A DNA stretch of 64,000 bases from Stromatinia cepivora (lineage: Eukaryota > Ascomycota > Leotiomycetes > Helotiales > Sclerotiniaceae). Shown here in pieces: positions 12,422-25,386 of this stretch (position 1 is the stretch's first letter; each line of letters opens with the position of its first letter). The position numbers and the translations under genes are program-made. Below the pieces are notes generated by a model that was given only the letters and a program-made list of their open reading frames with translations, made no database searches and was not told the origin of the DNA. Location of the stretch: the NCBI GenBank assembly GCA_014898415.1, contig RCTD01000027.1:851254-915253 (forward strand), in the 5' to 3' direction.

Positions 12422-14150
12422 TATCAATAATATTATATTACAGTCTTTGAATATATATAGATATAGATTTATCAAACTTTATACAAAACTTATATCTAAA
12501 AGCTTTTTCTTCAATAATAAACTTCAGTCTTTTCCAGTTTGTTTTAAATTATATAGACTTTGTAGGGCTTGTAATATATATCCCTTTTCGATTTTGATAT
12601 CTTGGGGTGGTTTAAGATAGATTTCTTTTTTCAAATACGATTCAATAAAGATATTTTAGATATCGAAATATAAGTATTCCAAATTTTCTTTTGCAATAAT
12701 AATTAGGAATAGTTTGAATATATTTAACTTCATTATTGATACAAAGATTTCGTTGTAATCTTTTTCTAATATTTGATTGAACCTTCGAACTATTAATCTT
12801 GTTTTGAATTGTTCTATCTTGTTATTCTTAATCTTAATTATAAATACTTATTTCGTCGAAACTAGATTATTTCCTTTAAGAAGTATATATTCTTCTCAAA
12901 TATTATTTTAAACCAAAGATATGATTTCCTTTTAAATAACTTCCTTCTATTTTTTAGAATATTCTCGATCCGATATTGTTTTTTTATAAGTTTTTGATAT
13001 TTTGATTTTCAGAACTTCTTTGACCGGATATACTATATTTTCTATATTGTTTATATTTATTAACGAAATTATAAAATCTGAAATAATCTTGTCTTTGATA
13101 TAAAGATCCATTTTATAAATAATTAGGATTATAATTATAATATATTCTACACTTTTTTGAATTTTAATCTATATAGATATCGCAATCAATATCTTTATAA
13201 TCTTATTTTCCCGTTCTTCTTCAGGATCTTGTTTTATATCTCTTTTTCATTTTTGTATTAGATATTTTAAAGATTCATCTTCAAGATTCATTGTATTCTT
13301 TTATTCAATTTCAAATAATTATGGATTTATTTCGTTTTCTGATTTTACTGAAATAAACTTGTTAGCAAAATTTAAGATAATCTTAAATTTTGCTTTTAAT
13401 ATAGATTTAAGGTCTACAGAAATTGATTTTTGGATTGGAATTTTTGGAATAATAGATTTGATATCTAAAGTATCTTTGGAAAAAAATTCTTGATTTGTTT
13501 TCTGGATATTACTATTTTCATCTTTATTGTATATTAATATTAATATATTTAATTTATTTGATTTCAATTTGATAATTGGGATACTTAATATAATCATTGA
13601 ATTCGGTATAATATCTACCAAAGAAAACATTTGAAACGAAGGTGATATAGGTATTATATTTGGTATTGAGGATAAAGAAAATGCTTTATTTATTGTTGAT
13701 CTATTATAAGATTTTCGATTTAACTTTATATTTTTTGTTCCTTATAAATCTGATTTATAATTTCTTAATTTAAGATCCAAATCTCTTTTTTGATAAGATT
13801 CATTTATAATTATTTTGTTTGATCGAAATATATAGTTTAGTTTTGAAGAATGTACTTTGATATATTTATTCGTAACTTTTGAATATCCTAGGAATATATT
13901 AACTCTTGAAGTATCCCATAATTTATCATATCTTTACCCTTTCAGAATAATCTTGGAATTGATATAAGTATAATATTTACTCCCTTAAACTTTATATATC
14001 TTTATATCTAATATTATATCTATAAAAACTTTTATAAGGGATCGATCTATTTTATTTATATTAGAATCAATATTAATACGATTCTTGATATAAACATTAT
14101 ATTTTACAATTTTATCCCAAAACTCTAATAATAATCTAGCTTTTTTTAGT
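12422..14150 (-). pseudogene. copia-2 N-terminal reverse transcriptase and linker, decayed
   Basis: Resumes copia-2 on the other side of the mariner. A 103-residue open stretch (13630 to 13319, minus) is Ser/Lys/Asn-rich and fits the low-complexity linker between integrase and reverse transcriptase of copia polyproteins. The reverse-transcriptase fingers and palm expected at 12422-13250 are too mutated for me to place individual boxes. Confidence 0.6.
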
Positions 14151-15189
14151 ATTATTTTTATATCTATTTCTATAATCCTTATATTCTATTTTACAAATCT
14201 ATTTTGATATAAAAAAGTAATTATTATAATTTCGGATTATATACTTGATAATCATTCACAAATAGTTTATAGAAGTTCCAATGCATTATTAGTTCTGATT
14301 ATAATGATTTTTTCTCCAGTAACCAATTCTATCTCCTTTTTCCAAATTTTCAATATTTAAATTATATTATCTTTTTGTTTAAATGATATAATTCAATTTA
14401 TTCTTATACAATTATCAATGATCAATATGAAATAACGATTCCTTTGAATCGATTTTAGAAATGATTTTATAATATCGAAATATATAAATTCGAGTTTCTT
14501 TGATTTGTATAGATTCAATTGCTTCGGAATATAATTGATTATCTTGATAAGTATATACATTTTCCAGATATCTAATTCAATTGGGATCTTTATTGATTTG
14601 ATTATATTGGATATCTTGTATAGATTCTTGATCTTATTTGGATTTAGATAATTGAATCTTCAATATTATAATAAATATCTTTTTTTCTTTTTGAATATTA
14701 ATTCGTTATCAATATCTTTGATATCATCGATTATCTTTAAAGAAAAGCCTTTTTTCTATCATTTTGATATACATTCGAACAAAAAATTATATCCTTGTAT
14801 TCTTTAATTATATATAAAACTATATATATTTCATTTTGTATTTTAATATAGATAACTTTCTTATTGTTCTTTTTGAAATATATATAATGAAAATTGAATT
14901 CCCCTTACAATTCTGTTTCGCAGATCCTTTTTTTTGACAACAAGTTTACTTCTAGTCTTGATATATATAATATATTTGAAAATAGTATTTTAAAACCATC
15001 TTTATATATTATATCTACTAAATCCCAATAATAATAATAATATATCATTCTTTTATCAATTTTTATCCTTTGTTTAGTAATAAAATCTATTAATCTAAAT
15101 AATAAAGATTGATCAGGTATATATAAAGAAATGCTTATATTAGTATACTCTTTGTTAGGGGAAACCTTATTAATGATTTTCTTTATCAA
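14150..15189 (-). pseudogene. copia-2 GAG-pre-integrase and integrase, decayed
   Basis: The 94-residue piece at 15189-14905 (minus) ends in ILFSNILYISRLEVNLLSKK. This is the GAG-pre-integrase signature (family pattern L-x-N-V-L-Y-I-P-x-L-x-x-N-L-L-S) with P-to-S, and it marks the protease/integrase junction. Below it (14900-14150) the zinc-binding region and catalytic core are expected. Cys and His residues appear converted to Tyr, and I cannot place a complete DDE triad. Confidence 0.75.
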
Positions 15190-16525
15190 ATTGCAATCCT
15201 TTTTTATTATATCTTCAATATCAAAATCTGATTCAAAGATATTATTAGCAGGGTATATTTGATCTTTCTTGTTGGAATAAACCTTCTTCAGATTCGATAA
15301 TCCCTTTCTCTTTTGATAATAAAGATAATTGTGAAAGAGTTTGTTAGTTTGTATTAAATATAAACAATTTTGTATATAATAACCTTCCTTTTAATATAGA
15401 TTACAAATATTGTTTAGGATTTCGAAATCTGATTCTTGATGTCAAGAAATATATTTAGATTCTTTTACAATTTGTATTCATTTTGATCTATTTTTAAAAC
15501 GAAATTCCTTAATTTATAAATACTTGATTTTATTATCGATATTAAGATTGATTTGGATATCCAATATATCTATTATTTTTTGATAATCGATTAAAAGATT
15601 ATATATTAAAATCAAGAACAAAGTAGTATCTTGATATACTAATCGATAGTTTTCGTTTGCAATTCCTAATTTCCTTTTATACTTTTTCAATTTGTTTTAA
15701 ATTTCGATAATAGTTATATCGGGATAAATATCGGGTTGAAATTTGAAGTTCTGAATTATTGTTATATATATATTGATTGTAATTATATTGATTTTGGTAT
15801 ATTTCGATTTAAGATATCTTCAGAGTATATATATTGTTGAATATTCGTTAGTGAAGGCTTCATCATTATCATTGAGTATTATATAAATATATAATAATAC
15901 ATTTGTTTCGTTCTTTAAGTATTTCAATTTCAACTCGATATTGTAATATATATAACCATTGATTTTATAAACAAATACTATATTGAATCCTGTAATCTAT
16001 ATATATTTGTTTAATATTTGATCAATTATATAAAACCATTCTTTTCTTTTTAATTATATCTTTGTTTATCTGAATCATTATTCATAATTGTTTTGATTGA
16101 GCTTCGAAAGATTGTTTGATTTTGATATTGTAAAAGTTTTTTACTGTTTGATAAATATCGAAAATAATCTTCAGATTTTTAAGATAATCTTAAAAAATAT
16201 ATAACAAATAAATTCGGGATAATAAAGAAATATAAAAATAAAATAATAAAAAATTTGTAAAATTGTATTATAATATATTTTCTTATAACTATACAAACTT
16301 ACTTTTCGCTTCTATTATAATTCTGTATTGGCGTTATATAGATTGCTCTCCACTTTGGCCTATAATATTATGAATTATAAACTGTATTATTATATTTCAA
16401 TTCTGTTTCGATAATATTATATAAAAACTCTGATTTTCATTCTATTTCATCTTTACTAATTATACTAATCCTTTTTTGATTTGCTTTGTTTTTTAATTAC
16501 TATTGTATAATCAGATTTTATAACC
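15190..16525 (-). pseudogene. copia-2 gag region and leader, decayed
   Basis: Lies between the 5' LTR (right) and GAG-pre-integrase. Minus-strand frames are short and stop-rich. Next to the LTR, minus-strand GGTTATAAAATC (16525 to about 16514) corresponds to the GGTTATGAAATC primer-site candidate of copia-1, with one G-to-A change. Confidence 0.6.
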
Positions 16526-16691
16526 TATTAGCTTTTGGTACAGAAAGTAATAATATTATTGATTATATAGACTGAATTAAGGATCTATATTTCTAATAAA
16601 AATAGAATTGAGGTTATCCCCAAATATGGTCTGTATACCATTGTGATGACGTGACCTCAATTCTAATCCTATGATGGCCTCATTTCCAACA
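16526..16691 (-). repeat. copia-2 5' LTR (166 bp)
   Basis: Pairs with 9832-9997. It is followed on the plus strand by ATCTT (16692-16696), the second copy of the target duplication, after which gypsy A1 resumes (CTATTTTTTATTCCGAATCA, compare 47259 onward in A2). Confidence 0.92.
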
Positions 16692-16696
16692 ATCTT

Positions 16697-18476
16697 TTCT
16701 ATTTTTTATTCCGAATCATTAATTATATTAATAAATGGAGATGGTTTGAATATTTAATTAGGAAGAGGATTGTTATATATCTTATATAATCGATCTGAAG
16801 GGAAAACAGGATGAATTTTTATTACAATCAGGAGTTCGAGTTCGAAAAAGCTCCCAGACTGACCAATAATCTTGAATCTTCCTTGAATCAGGAAATCCAG
16901 TTTCTTGAATGATCTTTGGATAAAATAATTCTTTATATTAAATTATATATAATCTTTGATATCGAAATCGATCTTATATTGATAAACATTTATAGATTTC
17001 GATATTTTAATTTGAATATATAATAAACCTTTTTTCATTTATACAAAAATCAATTTATTATATTTTGTGTATATATAGGTATTATATATATTTATATTAT
17101 TTATTGGTTTATTAATATCTTCCTTTTATTTTTATATATATTTCGATATATATCTATATAGAATTTTGTAGGGTATAAATCTTTCTAAAGAATTATATAA
17201 AAAAGTAAATTGTATATAATTTATTATAAATAGAAATTCTAATTGATTGTTTTAATAATAATTAATAAATAATTTTAATTGTTATTGAAAGTATTGATTA
17301 TAAAATTTAAATTTAACTATCGATTTGAAGATAATGAATAATAGATAATTTGAAATTAATTCCTAAAATTTAATTGAATTTCTTCTAAAATTATAATATG
17401 AATTAGGGATCGCAATTTAATATTATAATATTAAAAGGATTATAATATCGATATATATAATAAAGATATAATTATATTTGAATTCAAATATTGATTAATT
17501 TATAATAAGATATAAAAATAATTTATTTTATTAATTGATTAATAATAATTAAAATATTATTATATTTATATTTATCTTTATTAAAATTATAATAATCTTT
17601 AATAATATATTCGATTAAAAATCGGAAATAGATATAATAAACCGGGAATACAATTATATAAAACGGAATTACATTTGCAAATATAATAATTGTGTCTATA
17701 TTTAGTTACAATATTATATATTCTGAACTAATAGTATTATTAAGATAATAAAAAATAGGTTTTGTTTATATCAAAATGAATAATAAAAACAGAATTATAA
17801 GCTTTACGAATTAAATAAATTCAAAGATTGTCGATATCAGGTATTATTAGATAATTATTGTAAAACAAAAGGTCATTTTGAAATAATATATACTTATGAT
17901 TTTGAGTAATTTGTATTCTGAATATTAATAAATTATCTATAGTTTTATTTGTTTTGATAATATAATTAATTAGATCGAATCGAAGAGCAATTTCATTCAA
18001 ATCGATACTAATAATCATTATTTTGTTTAAATAATATTTTTGTAAAGTTTCTTTTATGATTTTGATATCAATTTGGTTATCTTTAATAAACTATTAAAAA
18101 CAATTCTTTTTTTGATATAATTCTGAAGATTCAATTTATTGATCTGATAAATTAAAGTATCAATAAAAGGATTATTTTTTCTAGGGCGATATATAATGAT
18201 AAAGTTATAATCGATTAAAACTTCTATTTAATAAATTTATCGAGTATTAAAAGTTTTAATAATTATAAAATATTCGAAGACTTTATAATCGATATAAATC
18301 TTGATTTTATATAATAAATCAATGAATTCTGTTTTTCAATAATTAAAAAATCAAATGATTAACAGCATTTCCTTATCATGAATTTTATAATTCAATTCAA
18401 TAATAATTATAGTTTTGAAGAAATAAATTATAGATAATTAATCTTTATTATATTATTGTAATAATATATTAATAAT
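16697..18476 (-). pseudogene. A1 integrase and downstream region, decayed
   Basis: Colinear with 47258-49055 of A2. The minus-strand piece 18018-17821 (65 aa) is the segment just before the integrase zinc-binding region and matches A0 (32436 down) and A2 (about 48560). The integrase core (about 17800-17050) is stop-ridden. The better-preserved A2 copy defines the domain. Confidence 0.75.
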
Positions 18477-19010
18477 CTTGGAAGAGGTTGATTGGTTAAT
18501 AATAATGACTAATATAATAATAATACTATTCACTATTATTATAGTGGAAGACTTAGTTATATAGCTTAAAAGGGTAATCGAATATATAATGGTTGAAGTC
18601 AAAATATAAGTGTATTGAATATTGAATTTATTTTGCTTGTTTTTCAGAAGAATTCTTTGAAGAAAATCTTCTTATTTATAATATTTGATAGGATTCTATG
18701 AAATTCTATAATATTCTATGATTATAAATAAGATCGATTTAAATCGAATCTTATAGAATCATTTTATATAATGAAATGAAATAGTAACCAATAATATTTA
18801 ACCTTAGAAATAAGAAAGTTCTATACGCTTCCATCACATTCTATTCCATTATAAATCATTCTAATATGATATATGATCGAGATTTTGTATAATAATAAAA
18901 TTTAATAATATTAAATTATATTATTAATATATCACGTGATCATATAACCATTGGTTCGGTTAATATTATTAAGTGATTTAATAAACTTATTGGAAATTCT
19001 TATAAATAAT
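18477..19010. mobile_element. 534-bp insertion in A1, unclassified
   Basis: A0 (about 32908) and A2 (about 49055) are continuous here, while A1 has 534 extra bases. AATAAT precedes the insertion (18471-18476) and also ends it (19005-19010), compatible with a short target duplication, although the sequence is so AT-rich that this is weak. No ORF, no convincing inverted repeats and no TG...CA ends are visible. A GGTTCGGTT (about 18951-18959) resembles part of a pol III B box but no matching A box is convincing. A MITE, a SINE or a decayed solo LTR are all possible. Confidence 0.6.
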
Positions 19011-20740
19011 TATTCTATCAAATATATCTATTTCGAATATATAGAAGAATCGATGATTATAATGTTATAGGAATAGAATAAAGATAAACTTTTTCTTTAA
19101 AATATTGAATATATTTTAATATATTTCATTGAATATAGATTTGATATTTATTTTAATAAATTTATTAAAAGATTTCATTATTATATTATAATCTTTAATG
19201 AATTGTCAATAAAAGTTACAAAAACTGAAGAATGATTGGATCCTTTTTATTGTTATCGAAAAGGTTCAATTTTCAATTATTTCAATCTTTTTAGGATTCA
19301 TTTTTATTCTTTTAATAAAAATAATAAAGTATAAGTATTTGGTATATATAATATTGAATTTGTATTTCTTAAGATCTACTTATAAATCAATGAATTCTAA
19401 TTATTTGAGAATTAGTTTAATATAAATCTAATACTTTTTTTTATTTTTAGAATAAATTAAAATATTGTTGAAATATATTATACAAAAGATATCTAAATAA
19501 TCGAATAAAATATTATTTATATAATACTAATAGATTGTAGGATTATTTATTAATTCAAATAATACGATTTTATATTTATATAATTTATATTGAATTCGAA
19601 AAATAATATATTCTTCCGAAATAGGATCTATTTTTATATAATAGAAAACTTAATGAATATTGAGTTCGGTAAAGATCTTGGTATTGGAAAACCAAGAAAG
19701 TATTTTATTGATTAAAGGAAGAGGATATCGATTTTTATATATCAAGGAATTCAATAATCTGAAATTTATATAGAATCTCAAATTATTATTAGGTTTTTTA
19801 ATGAATAGGATAAATATAGTATAAAGAATTTGATTGAATTTAATAAAATCTTTATTGAAATTATTTATAATATATTTTTTGACGATTTTCAATTGTTTTA
19901 GGGATATCTTATAAAATAGATTATAATATAAAGTTTATTCTCTTTTACCTTTTAATATAATTTTATAATTATAAAATCGGTTAGAAAACAAAATATTTGA
20001 TTTATATTTGGAAAAGATTTGATAATATTATTGATATTCAAATAATATTTCAGATTTTGAATCGATTTTGATCAATATTTGATTGAGTTTCTTTTAAACT
20101 TTTATATTCTTGAATTTGGTTAGAGCAATTAATATTCTTTCTTTTGTATATTATTTGTTTCGTTAAGAATTTATTATATCATTAAATTCTTTCAAAATAA
20201 TGATAAAAAATTCAATATATTTGTTTCTTTTATATTCTAATTAAAATTTATCGGATTTGAATATATATAGATCAAGAATTTCAGGCGATATATAGAGAAG
20301 GTATTTATAAATCTACAATAATAATATAATTGATTAGAAAGGAGATAAATTGAATTTGAAGGAAATTAAGACTTTTTCCTTTTTAATAAGAATCTGTATT
20401 ATATTTGTCTTTAAAGATTCTTATTATATATTATTAATTATAATTAATCTATTCAATTATAAATCTCTTCGATTCCAATATTCTTTGAATTAATTATTTT
20501 GTCGATTAATATCTTATTAGATTAATCAATCGATTTTCTATTTGCAAAAGGATAATTAGATAACAAAAAAATTATTCCAATAGAAAATAATATAGGATCT
20601 TTTTTTAAACTATTTGAAATATCAATTAAAGTAATCAAACTTCGTTCAAATTTCTAATAATCAAAGTTTATCTAAAATAATACTATAACTCCCTAATTCA
20701 ATAATAAAAAAAAGAATAAAAAATTATTTATAATTATCAA
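19011..20740 (-). pseudogene. A1 RNase H and reverse transcriptase, decayed
   Basis: The minus-strand piece 19892-19650 (80 aa) is the N-terminal reverse-transcriptase block: LRFYINFRLLNSLIYKNRYP matches the gypsy R-x-C-V-D-Y-R-x-L-N pattern, followed by PLPLINKIL and KIFTELNIH (family P-x-P-x-I/L-x-E, F-x-K/L-D-L). The catalytic box and RNase H follow to the left (19600-19011) with stops. Sibling copies are 33792-33550 (A0) and 49972-49691 (A2). Confidence 0.8.
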
Positions 20741-22609
20741 TCATTAAATTAAAGCTTTAAACAATATAACTTTTGATTTAAATATAGGAAATAAATGAAT
20801 AAAAAGTATAATATTAATAAAAATAAATTTATTTACTTCAAAATCAATAAATACTTTTAATCGATAAATATAATTATTTTTCGAAAAATTATAAGGAAAA
20901 ATAAATACTTTTTCTTTTATAAGTTTTATCAAATCAAGAAATCTTATATTTTATATAACATTTAGAATAGAAATAGAATCTAAATGTTTGATTTTAAATA
21001 CTTTCCCTTCTTCAAACAAATGTTCTATATAATTTCAATTGTAATTTCTGGATTGAAGTTTTCTTTAATATCCCGATATTCTTCGAATTCTTCTGCTTTT
21101 TTTGGTATTATTTCAATTTTATTGAGATTATTGATATAAAGCGTCGATATATATATTACTTCAGAAAAGGGAAAGGGTGATAAATATTTAAAGTTCGAAT
21201 AGTTATTAAATATAATGGAATCTGTATATCTAGAAGGAGTATTCCGGGGTAGAAATAGTTTCGGGAATATAAAGATTCCAAAATTGGAATTATTAAAATT
21301 CCGAAAAGATTATAAAAGATTTATAATAATTATTGATTTATAAATAATTATAGGGGTGTTTTGTTCAATATAGTATTGATTTCATTCTTATAATAAAATT
21401 TTATTTTAATTTATTCTAATAAATATATTTATGACTTCTTTTACAATCTTATAATCCTTAATAGATATTATTATTATTTATAAAATAAAATCAGAAATTT
21501 TTTATTCGAGATCCTTGAATAGAATTTTATTATCGATAATTTCTGTTTGGATAATAAGTAATCTGAACCTTTTATATTATTTTAGAAAATTGTTATATCA
21601 AATTGTATTAAGTATAATCTATATTTTGTATTAAGAGCAAGTATTATTGATTTTGGCCGGATTTTGATAGATTGTTGTAAACTATTTGATCAATTTGAAT
21701 ATTATGAATCGGAGTATTTGTATGTAAAAAGCATAATAATACATTTGTATTTCTGATTTAATTTGATTGATTATATATATACAATATTATATTTCACTTT
21801 TAAATAATATAATATATACTTCAAATTATTTTATAATTAATAATTATTATAAACTAGTTTTAGATTCAATATCATTATTAAATTTAATAATAAAATTTAT
21901 AGATTTTGGTGTATATATATCTTAATACAAATTATAACTGATATAGGAATATAATCTTGATCAATTAGATCGGTTTCTTGAGTAAAGGGACCCCTAATTA
22001 TTATATAGATCATTACTTCCTGAAGAGAGAGAAGAATTATTGGAGGATTCCAAATGATTAAATCGTTTGATTAAAGTTTTCTTTCTCTAATTTCGGGATC
22101 TTCGAATTTGTTTAGATAAAGGTCCTTGGGTTTTGATTGAGGGAATAAAGGGAGTCCTAGGTATTGCTGTTGATCTGGATGCTTATATAAACATCATTTG
22201 GCGCTCAAAAGGAGATTGCATTATTACAGAATTCATCGTCATTATAATTTTCAATTATCGATTCTTTTTTTTCAAATTTATAATCATTATATAAAGATTT
22301 TGTAATTATAATAATAATTCGGAAGAAGCAATTGAATTATTGGGAGTATCAGTTTTATATATTGAAATCTTTTCTTTATTAATCTTCTTTCTTCTAATAG
22401 TAATATTATCCAATCCTGTATTTATATTTTTTTCAAGGGTTTATTAAAATAATTGAGAAAAAGGGGATAATTCTTCAGAATAGGTTTTCGAAGGATTGGG
22501 ATGTATAGAAGAAGGAATTCGTTGTATTATAAAAGTAATAATACACTTCTAAAGGTATTTATATCTTCATCGATTAGATTGGAACAGATCTTTTTCTTTT
22601 GAATATAAT
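20741..22609 (-). pseudogene. A1 protease and gag region, decayed
   Basis: The 62-residue piece 20932-20744 (minus) contains the retropepsin active-site region as VFIDFEVNKFIFIN. A2 reads FIDFGANRFAFIN and A0 FIGSEVDGFVFIN. Comparing the three, a D-S-G-A type motif is the likely ancestor, with Ser-to-Phe by C-to-T. Gag occupies 21050-22600 with stops throughout. It ends at 22605-22609 (ATAAT), the target duplication of B1. Confidence 0.75.
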
Positions 22610-22953
22610 TGTTACGGGAGCTGCCTCTAGGGTCACATGGAAGTGGCTAGAGATCTTTCGAGGTGGTTTAGACTAAACTTCAAGTAGGAATTCAATAAGG
22701 TTGATAATTGATTGCAATTCTCATAATTATAATAATGAAATTAATGATTATTCTTGAATACAAAATTTTACATTATAATGAAATCCATTCCCTTATATAA
22801 ACCTTCCTAGTCTACAAAATCTACAATTCTATTTTATCTGGATCCTTTGGATCTTATAAATCTAAATATTTATTCTTCGATCCTTTAAATCCTTTAAATC
22901 CATTATATGACTTTTTGACTATATGATATAGTATATTGGATGCTGTTGTAACA
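22610..22953 (-). repeat. B1 3' LTR (344 bp)
   Basis: This copy retains TGTTACGGGAGCTGCC at the plus-strand left end, whereas the right copy reads TATTATAGAAACTG. A TATA-like TTATATAAA (about 22793-22801, minus-strand promoter direction) is shared with the LTRs of B2 and B3. Confidence 0.92.
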
Positions 22954-23148
22954 TTATCCTTTTTTTTAGCTTAGTGCTTATCCCAAATGTTATATAGTCA
23001 ATGGTTTCCTTTAATATATTTAATTTAGATGCCAACTTTTTTTTTTATTATATTATTTATAAGATCAAAGAAATATAAAGAATATTTCGAACTCGCTTTA
23101 TTAATTGAGCTTTAAGATGATATTATATTATCTTATATTTATTACAAA

Positions 23149-23628
23149 ATGTACTCTTGTATATATATTATTCTTAAAGAAAACTTTTCTTGTTGTAATG
23201 AATATATTTGTAGGGGTGCGAAATATAATATTTCTGGTCCTTTTGCAATCGATCTTTGCAGTTTGATATATAAGCAAGAAAGATTAAATGAGGAGAAAAA
23301 GAAGGCTGTTTTTTTTATAGTGGCTACAATTTCTCGTCTTATATATTTGCAAAAACAATATAAATTTCTTCAGGTTTGAAATAGCGAATTAATTCGTTAT
23401 AATTTGAAAACTATAGATAAACTAGAAAAAGTTGAGGAATAAGAAAGACTAGAATCCGAATATACTGAGAAAGGAAAGGTTTCCGATTTTATTATTGTTT
23501 TCGATAATGATCCTTTTGTTTTCGATACTTTTTTGGATCTTTCGTTTTTTGTTTCGATGGATTCTCCTTCTTTCTAGGCAAATCCGGGTATTGTTGATAG
23601 AATATCTTCAACTTTTCAGAATAATTGA
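23149..23628 (+). pseudogene. Antisense ORF of family B: coiled-coil protein with a Cys-rich N-terminus, RIP-broken
   Basis: Plus-strand frame, opposite to pol of B1, 159 residues from ATG 23149 to TGA 23626. Only three internal stops interrupt it: TGA 23377 (from CGA), TAA 23440 (from CAA) and TAG 23575 (from CAG), all RIP-type. The N-terminus has clustered Cys (NFSCCNEYICRGAKYNISGP), resembling half of a fungal zinc-cluster. Then follows a charged helical stretch (YKQERLNEEKKKAV, LQKQYKF, DKLEKVEE) likely to form a coiled coil, and an acidic, Ser/Phe-rich C-terminus. B2 has the same protein (44804-45441, minus). Antisense ORFs of this general composition are known from fungal gypsy elements as far as I recall. 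The function is unknown. Confidence 0.75.
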
Positions 23629-24003
23629 AGTTTGTTCTTAATTCCCATAAATTTTTGGTATATAAATAATCTAATTATTTAATCAAATATTTGATTATAC
23701 TTTTGATATATTTATAATCTAATATTGTTTCGATATTATATATAGTATTTGAATTAATTGGTTCGATTTCTGTTAATAATATATTCGGCGTTTTTGGTAA
23801 TACTGGTTCGAATAAGGATATATAGAATATTGAATGGATATTCATTATATTTAGTAGTTTTAATCAATAATTGATGGCTTTTATTACTTTATTAATCTTA
23901 AATGATTTTAGTTTTTTATGATCGAATTTATTATTTAATCTTTTGGTTTCTATATTTTATTATAATAAATAAACTTTATTTTTTTCTTTAAGTATAGATT
24001 CTA
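23500..24003 (-). pseudogene. B1 pol C-terminus, decayed
   Basis: Minus strand: a tail KLKIFYQQYPDLPRKKE (about 23620-23570) followed by Lys-rich sequence is colinear with the pol C-terminus of B2 (44815-44933). It overlaps the end of the antisense ORF, so both strands were coding here. Further up (23700-24003) lies the chromodomain-like or integrase tail region. Confidence 0.7.
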
Positions 24004-24005
24004 TA

Positions 24006-25384
24006 CAGTAACCATGCACTTATATTACCCCAAAACCTTAAAAACGCGTAAATTTCGCGAATTGAATTTCAACTCTCTTTATTATTTATTTATCAATAGC
24101 ATTACAACGTACTCCCAGAACCTTGAATATTAAAAGGGAACTAGCTTTTAAGTATCTTATTTTATATTTACATAACAAAATTATTAATAAAGTTTTCAAT
24201 AACTTTAATCCTTATTATATCGCAATTGATCTCAATCTCGAAACGCAAATCATTCGTTATATTCTACAATAAAATATATTATACAATAAAAGAATAAATC
24301 TACCTTATACTCCTCAAATTAGATTTTATACAAAAAGAAAAGAATATATACTAATTCAATATATTCGATTATATCTAAAATTAATTTATATATAAACAAA
24401 AACAACTATAAACCTTAAATATAATATTTCTATTATTAAGAAAATTTTGAAGGTTTATAAAATCATCAATTGGAAATATAAAAAGCAACCAGAACTTACC
24501 CAAACATATATATTTAAACGACTTGCATAATATTTAGTACATAAAGGATTGATAATAAAGAAATAAAAATTAATTATATAAAACAATAAATACTCTATAA
24601 AACAGGAATAAAATAAAAGAAGAGAATGATACTTCCACACTTCCATTCAAAAATGAAAATCTAAAATAATTCAAATATATAATACAAATAAGAATATAAA
24701 GGTTATGATTTAAAAAAACTTTTAGGATCTTAAAAGAAGCAATCTATATATAATAAATAAAGATTTTGAGAATAAGAAATATAAATATAATGTTAATTTA
24801 TATTTTGAAATCTTTAATACTAAAGTAGATTCTACTTTTAAAAAATTAGATCCAAAATATGAATTTATACAGGATAATACTTCTATTCATCATACTTACA
24901 AAATACAGAATTGATTTTAAAAAAAAGAGATCCCAATATTAAAGGATTAGCCTTCTTATTCTCCTGATCTCAATCTTATTGAATATATTTGATAAATTTT
25001 AAAAATAAAGTTATATAAAATATTTTCTAATATTGCAATTAACAAAAATGAATCAAAATATACTAAACAAAGATTAAAGAATTGTTTACAAATAATTTGG
25101 GATATATTAGATCAAGAATTATTCGATAAATTAGAAACGAGTATATTTAATAGAATTAAGATCTATATTATAATAAAGAACTGATATACAAAATATTGAT
25201 TAATTATAGGGCGATAAAGATTTGAATTTTTTTTAGGGAATAGTATAAATATAAAACTTCAATATATTCAAATTTTAGATTATAATAATTAATGGTTGAT
25301 TTTATAATTAAGTTGAAAGGTAGATATTGAATATATAAAAAAACTGAAATTAGATTGTAGGGTAATATAAGTTGACTAGTACTG
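24006..25384 (+). mobile_element. Tc1/mariner-type DNA transposon, copy 2 (1379 bp)
   Basis: TA at 24004-24005 and 25385-25386 flank inverted repeats that begin CAGTAACCATGCAC on the left and, inverse strand, CAGTACTAGTCAAC on the right. These are the same ends as copy 1 but swapped, so the element lies in the opposite orientation. Exactly the same length as copy 1. It interrupts the integrase region of B1. Confidence 0.92.
24080..25200 (+). pseudogene. Mariner copy 2 transposase, RIP-inactivated
   Basis: The plus-strand frame is colinear with the copy-1 transposase (for example 24420-24520 with the TIKKIL / INWKYKK block, 24830-24920 with the D-N-A-x-x-H region). It is more degraded than copy 1. 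An ORF on the opposite strand (24646-24455) is its shadow and has the same relation to the shadow ORF 11785-11970 in copy 1. Stops in every frame exclude a functional product. Confidence 0.8.
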
Positions 25385-25386
25385 TA

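Larger units (their letters stand above)
9832..16691 (-). mobile_element. Ty1/copia retrotransposon copia-2 (complete ends, holds a mariner)
   Basis: 166-bp LTRs at 9832-9997 and 16526-16691 (plus strand TGTTAACTTTT to ATTTCCAACA) are flanked by ATCTT at 9827-9831 and 16692-16696. The uninterrupted target in A2 reads AGAATCTTCTTCACTTCC near 47247-47264, so the empty site is visible. On the minus strand the order is gag, GAG-pre-integrase, integrase, reverse transcriptase, RNase H. A mariner (11041-12419) lies in the reverse-transcriptase part. All frames are broken by RIP-type stops. Confidence 0.93.
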
